17,992 nt of DNA from an uncultured Variovorax sp. (GTDB lineage Bacteria > Pseudomonadota > Gammaproteobacteria > Burkholderiales > Burkholderiaceae_C), in assembly GCA_903872875.1 (NCBI GenBank), contig CAIQMJ010000174.1, forward strand, positions 1 to 17,992, given 5' to 3'. The translations under genes and the position numbers were made by a program. The notes under the pieces are model-generated. The model was not told the origin of the DNA. It was given only the letters and a program-made list of their open reading frames with translations, and made no database searches. Positions within the stretch are counted from its first letter, which is position 1. The number at the start of each line of letters is the position of its first letter. Positions 15,163 to 17,992 of this stretch are shown here, piece after piece.

Positions 15163-15166
<4 letters not shown>
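14165..15166 (+). CDS. xerC: Tyrosine recombinase XerC
   Basis: 333 aa. With XerD it resolves chromosome dimers at dif. The N-terminal SAM-like core-binding domain (about 10-95) contains WIDRYLAHVRVERRLAARTV and SFYRWMG. The catalytic domain has the complete set: Arg155 (GCGLRVSEL), Lys186 (VFGKGSKRR), His264 and Arg267 (HPHMLRHSFA), His290 (LLGHANI) and nucleophile Tyr299 (VYTRLD). SSSDLRGVQELLGHANIATT is typical of XerC/XerD, and position downstream of dapF-DUF484 favours XerC over XerD. The start at 14165 (MASDAPL) lies within the DUF218 gene (11-bp overlap); ATG at 14156 is an in-frame alternative. The stop overlaps the next gene by ATGA. The C-terminal tail after about 315 is longer than usual and Ala/Pro-rich. 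Confidence 0.96.
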
Positions 15167-16368
<1,202 letters not shown>

Positions 16369-16409
16369 AGAAATACCGGTCGTGCATGCGGCGCATTCAC
16401 CTGCGCCAG

Positions 16410-16425
16410 CAGGGCTGCGGCCCTG
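16410..16425 (+). other. Hairpin between methyltransferase and GTPase genes
   Basis: CAGGGC-TGCG-GCCCTG forms a perfect 6-bp stem with a 4-nt loop, 42 nt after the methyltransferase stop and 40 nt before the GTPase ATG. There is no T-tract, so it is a weak terminator candidate or a leader structure. The remaining bases of the 97-bp gap show no clear promoter. Confidence 0.35.
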
Positions 16426-16465
16426 TCGCTAGACTTCCCGCCTTTCCCGTTCTCGGAGTACCGCC

Positions 16466-17518
16466 ATGGCCCTCATTCCCGCCACCATCCTCACCGGCTT
16501 CCTCGGCTCCGGCAAGACCACGCTGCTCAAGCGCATCCTGACCGAGGCGCATGGCCAGAAGATCGCCGTGATCGAGAACGAATTCGGCGAGGAGAACATC
16601 GACAGCGACATCCTCGTGACCGAGTCGAAGGAGCAGATCGTGCAGATGAGCAACGGCTGCGTCTGCTGCACCATCCGCGAAGACCTGCGCGAAGCGCTCC
16701 AGTTGCTGGCCGCCAAGAAGCGCAAGGGCCTGCTCGATTTCGATCGCGTGGTGATCGAGACCACCGGCCTGGCCGACCCCGGTCCGGTCGCGCAGACCTT
16801 CTTCATGGACGACGAGATCGCCGAGAGCTACCTGCTCGACTCGATCCTCACGCTGGTCGACGCCAAGCATGCGCCCCAGCAGCTCAACGACCGCCAGGAA
16901 GCACGCCGCCAGGTCGGCTTTGCCGACCAGATCTTCATCAGCAAGAGCGACCTGGTGTCGGCCGAAGAGACCGATGCGCTGATCCACCGGCTCAAGCACA
17001 TGAACCCGCGTGCACCGCAGCAGAAGGCGCATTTCGGCGAGGTGCCGCTCAAGGACATCTTCGACCTGCGCGGCTTCAACCTGAACGCCAAGCTGGACAT
17101 CGACCCTGACTTCCTGAAGGAAGACGATCAGCACGACCACGATCACGACCACGCGCATGGCGAGCATTGCGACCACCCGTCGCATGCGAACGAAGGCCAT
17201 GGCCACCACCATCACCATGACGACGACGTGAAGAGCTTCGTCTATCGCGCCGATCGGGCATTCGATCCTGCGCGCCTGGAGGACTTCCTGGGTGCCATCG
17301 TCAACATCTACGGTCCGCGAATGCTGCGCTACAAGGGCGTGCTCAGCATGAAGGGCACCGACCGGAAGGTGATCTTCCAGGGCGTGCACCAACTCATGGG
17401 CAGCGACCTCGGGCCGGAATGGGGCAAGGACGAGCAGCGCCAGAGCCGCATGGTATTCATCGGCCTCGACCTGCCACGCGAAATTTTGGAACAGGGTCTG
17501 AACCAGTGCCTCGTGTGA
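16466..17518 (+). CDS. COG0523 (CobW/YjiA/ZNG1-type) metallochaperone GTPase
   Basis: 350 aa cytosolic G3E GTPase. Walker A is GFLGSGKTT (11-19); NEFGEENID (38-46) is the switch region; the metal-binding CxCC motif is NGCVCC (63-68); IETTGLADPGP (97-107) is the Walker B/switch II region; SKSD (159-162) takes the place of NKxD. Between the G domain and the CobW C-terminal domain (about 255-350) lies a loop at 222-254 with 14 His plus several Asp and one Cys, a typical metal-binding insert. Such proteins deliver Zn2+, Co2+ or other metals to client enzymes. CGGAG lies 7 nt before the ATG. No cobalamin genes are nearby, so a general Zn/metal chaperone role is more likely than CobW proper. Without a Zur box or client gene in view the metal remains inferred. 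Confidence 0.93.
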   Translation: MALIPATILTGFLGSGKTTLLKRILTEAHGQKIAVIENEFGEENIDSDILVTESKEQIVQMSNGCVCCTIREDLREALQLLAAKKRKGLLDFDRVVIETTGLADPGPVAQTFFMDDEIAESYLLDSILTLVDAKHAPQQLNDRQEARRQVGFADQIFISKSDLVSAEETDALIHRLKHMNPRAPQQKAHFGEVPLKDIFDLRGFNLNAKLDIDPDFLKEDDQHDHDHDHAHGEHCDHPSHANEGHGHHHHHDDDVKSFVYRADRAFDPARLEDFLGAIVNIYGPRMLRYKGVLSMKGTDRKVIFQGVHQLMGSDLGPEWGKDEQRQSRMVFIGLDLPREILEQGLNQCLV

Positions 17519-17531
17519 CGGCGCAGCGGGT

Positions 17532-17565
17532 TTGACGGCACGGCGCTGCGAGTTCTCTATACAAT
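17532..17565 (+). promoter_or_regulatory. Putative promoter of the right-end gene
   Basis: TTGACG (17532-17537) and an overlapping TATACAAT (17558-17565) are the only promoter-like elements in the gap after the GTPase gene. TACAAT matches the -10 consensus at five of six bases, but the spacing to TTGACG is 22 nt (20 nt for TATACA), longer than ideal. One of the two elements may therefore not be used. Confidence 0.4.
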
Positions 17566-17583
17566 CGCGCGCCTGTTACGCCA

Positions 17584-17664
17584 CCGTGGTTCTTTCTCCA
17601 GGGTTTCCCAGGGGTGGAAACACGGTTTTGCATGGGAAGAGACACCCGCCGGAAAGCGCTTTCC
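17584..17664 (+). other. Structured 5' leader of the right-end gene
   Basis: Two symmetrical elements lie between the putative promoter and the GTG start. First, CCGTG (17584-17588) pairs with CACGG (17621-17625) around an inner GTTTCC (17603-17608) / GGAAAC (17616-17621) stem. Second, a perfect 14-bp palindrome GGAAAGCGCTTTCC spans 17651-17664. They could be RNA hairpins affecting translation, or the palindrome could be a protein operator; neither role is established. Confidence 0.4.
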
Positions 17665-17688
17665 AGTTCTTCGAAGGAGCCCGTCACC

Positions 17689-17992
17689 GTGAAGAAACCA
17701 GCCGCCAAGGCCCAGCCTGCCGCGTCACCGGTCGTAAGCAAGACGCCGGCCGCCAAGCCGGCCGCGTCGGCGGCGAAGCCGGTCTCCGTCTCTCCGCCCG
17801 CTCCTGGCAAGGCCGCTGTCGCGGCTTCGCCCCTGTCCCAACCGGTCGGCCGCAAGGCCACATTACCTGCCCCACCGCTCCCCATGAAAAAAACGGCTGC
17901 CGCCTCTTCTCCCGCCCCGGCGTCACCTTCCGCATCGATCGCCGCTCCCGCTGCGCGCGGCGGACGTGTGTCGCGCCTGTCGCAGCTGACCG
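17689..17992 (+). CDS. Lys/Ala/Pro-rich N-terminal extension of an unidentified protein (possibly DksA), 3'-truncated
   Basis: The frame is open to the window end for 101 codons. The chosen GTG start at 17689 (VKKPAAKAQPA) follows GGAG by 9 nt. An in-frame ATG at 17632 (MGRDTRRKAL) without a good ribosome-binding site is the alternative. All visible residues form a low-complexity basic tail made of Ala, Pro, Lys and Ser, with the pattern KKPAAK, KTPAAKPAA, AAKPVSV and MKKTAAA, and no domain is visible yet. In Burkholderiales such tails precede DksA, RpoD, histone-H1-like proteins or polyhydroxyalkanoate granule proteins. DksA is favoured only because I remember dksA next to a COG0523 GTPase in Comamonadaceae. 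The tail is probably disordered and may bind nucleic acid. Confidence 0.6.
   Translation, partial: MKKPAAKAQPAASPVVSKTPAAKPAASAAKPVSVSPPAPGKAAVAASPLSQPVGRKATLPAPPLPMKKTAAASSPAPASPSASIAAPAARGGRVSRLSQLT

Overview
The window is bacterial chromosome from a GC-rich betaproteobacterium, most likely Comamonadaceae/Burkholderiales (Variovorax-like). The evidence is the strongly G/C-ending codon use from about 2.4 kb onward, the dapF-DUF484-xerC neighbourhood, the style of the RNase P RNA and the NUDIX-metallo-beta-lactamase fusion. The genus is an inference from remembered family resemblance; nothing was searched.

Left end (1-2.07 kb), apparently foreign: the 3' part of a bacteriocin/peptide-exporter type ABC transporter with much more A/T-rich codons than the rest of the window, a short stretch without a recognisable gene, and a multiply frameshifted remnant of an IS5-family transposase. 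The remnant runs up to, or almost up to, the promoter of a complete RNase P RNA gene (rnpB, about 2076-2469).

2.47-6.0 kb, housekeeping: on the minus strand a NUDIX-MBL fusion hydrolase is coupled through TTGA to an RluF-like S4 protein whose expected catalytic Asp is Glu. The plus-strand corA divalent-cation channel diverges from them. corA meets the next locus tail to tail, the two genes sharing one CTAG for their stop codons.

6.0-11.8 kb, accessory metabolic locus, all minus strand: a LysR regulator, an isopenicillin-N-synthase-type Fe(II)/2-oxoglutarate-like oxygenase, a complete SsuABC/TauABC-like importer (binding protein, ATPase, permease) and a DapA-fold protein that lacks the usual aldolase residues. 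This reads as uptake plus oxidative processing of one small, unidentified organic substrate, and it is the best candidate in the window for an undescribed pathway.

12.0-16.4 kb, tightly packed plus-strand operon: dapF, a DUF484 protein, a DUF218 (SanA/YdcF/ElyC-like) membrane protein, xerC and an RlmI-like rRNA methyltransferase, each overlapping its neighbour by 4 or 11 bases. Then come a COG0523 (CobW/ZNG1-type) metallochaperone GTPase with a His-rich loop and the start of a Lys/Ala/Pro-rich protein that may be an extended DksA.

Three regulatory themes recur. GATAAT lies exactly 6 nt before the ATG of both dapF and the NUDIX-MBL gene, which suggests leaderless mRNAs, and the same hexamer stands 7 nt before the inferred rnpB 5' end. 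Three genes are best explained by TTG starts coupled to an upstream gene. Several junctions use 4-base ATGA or TTGA overlaps.
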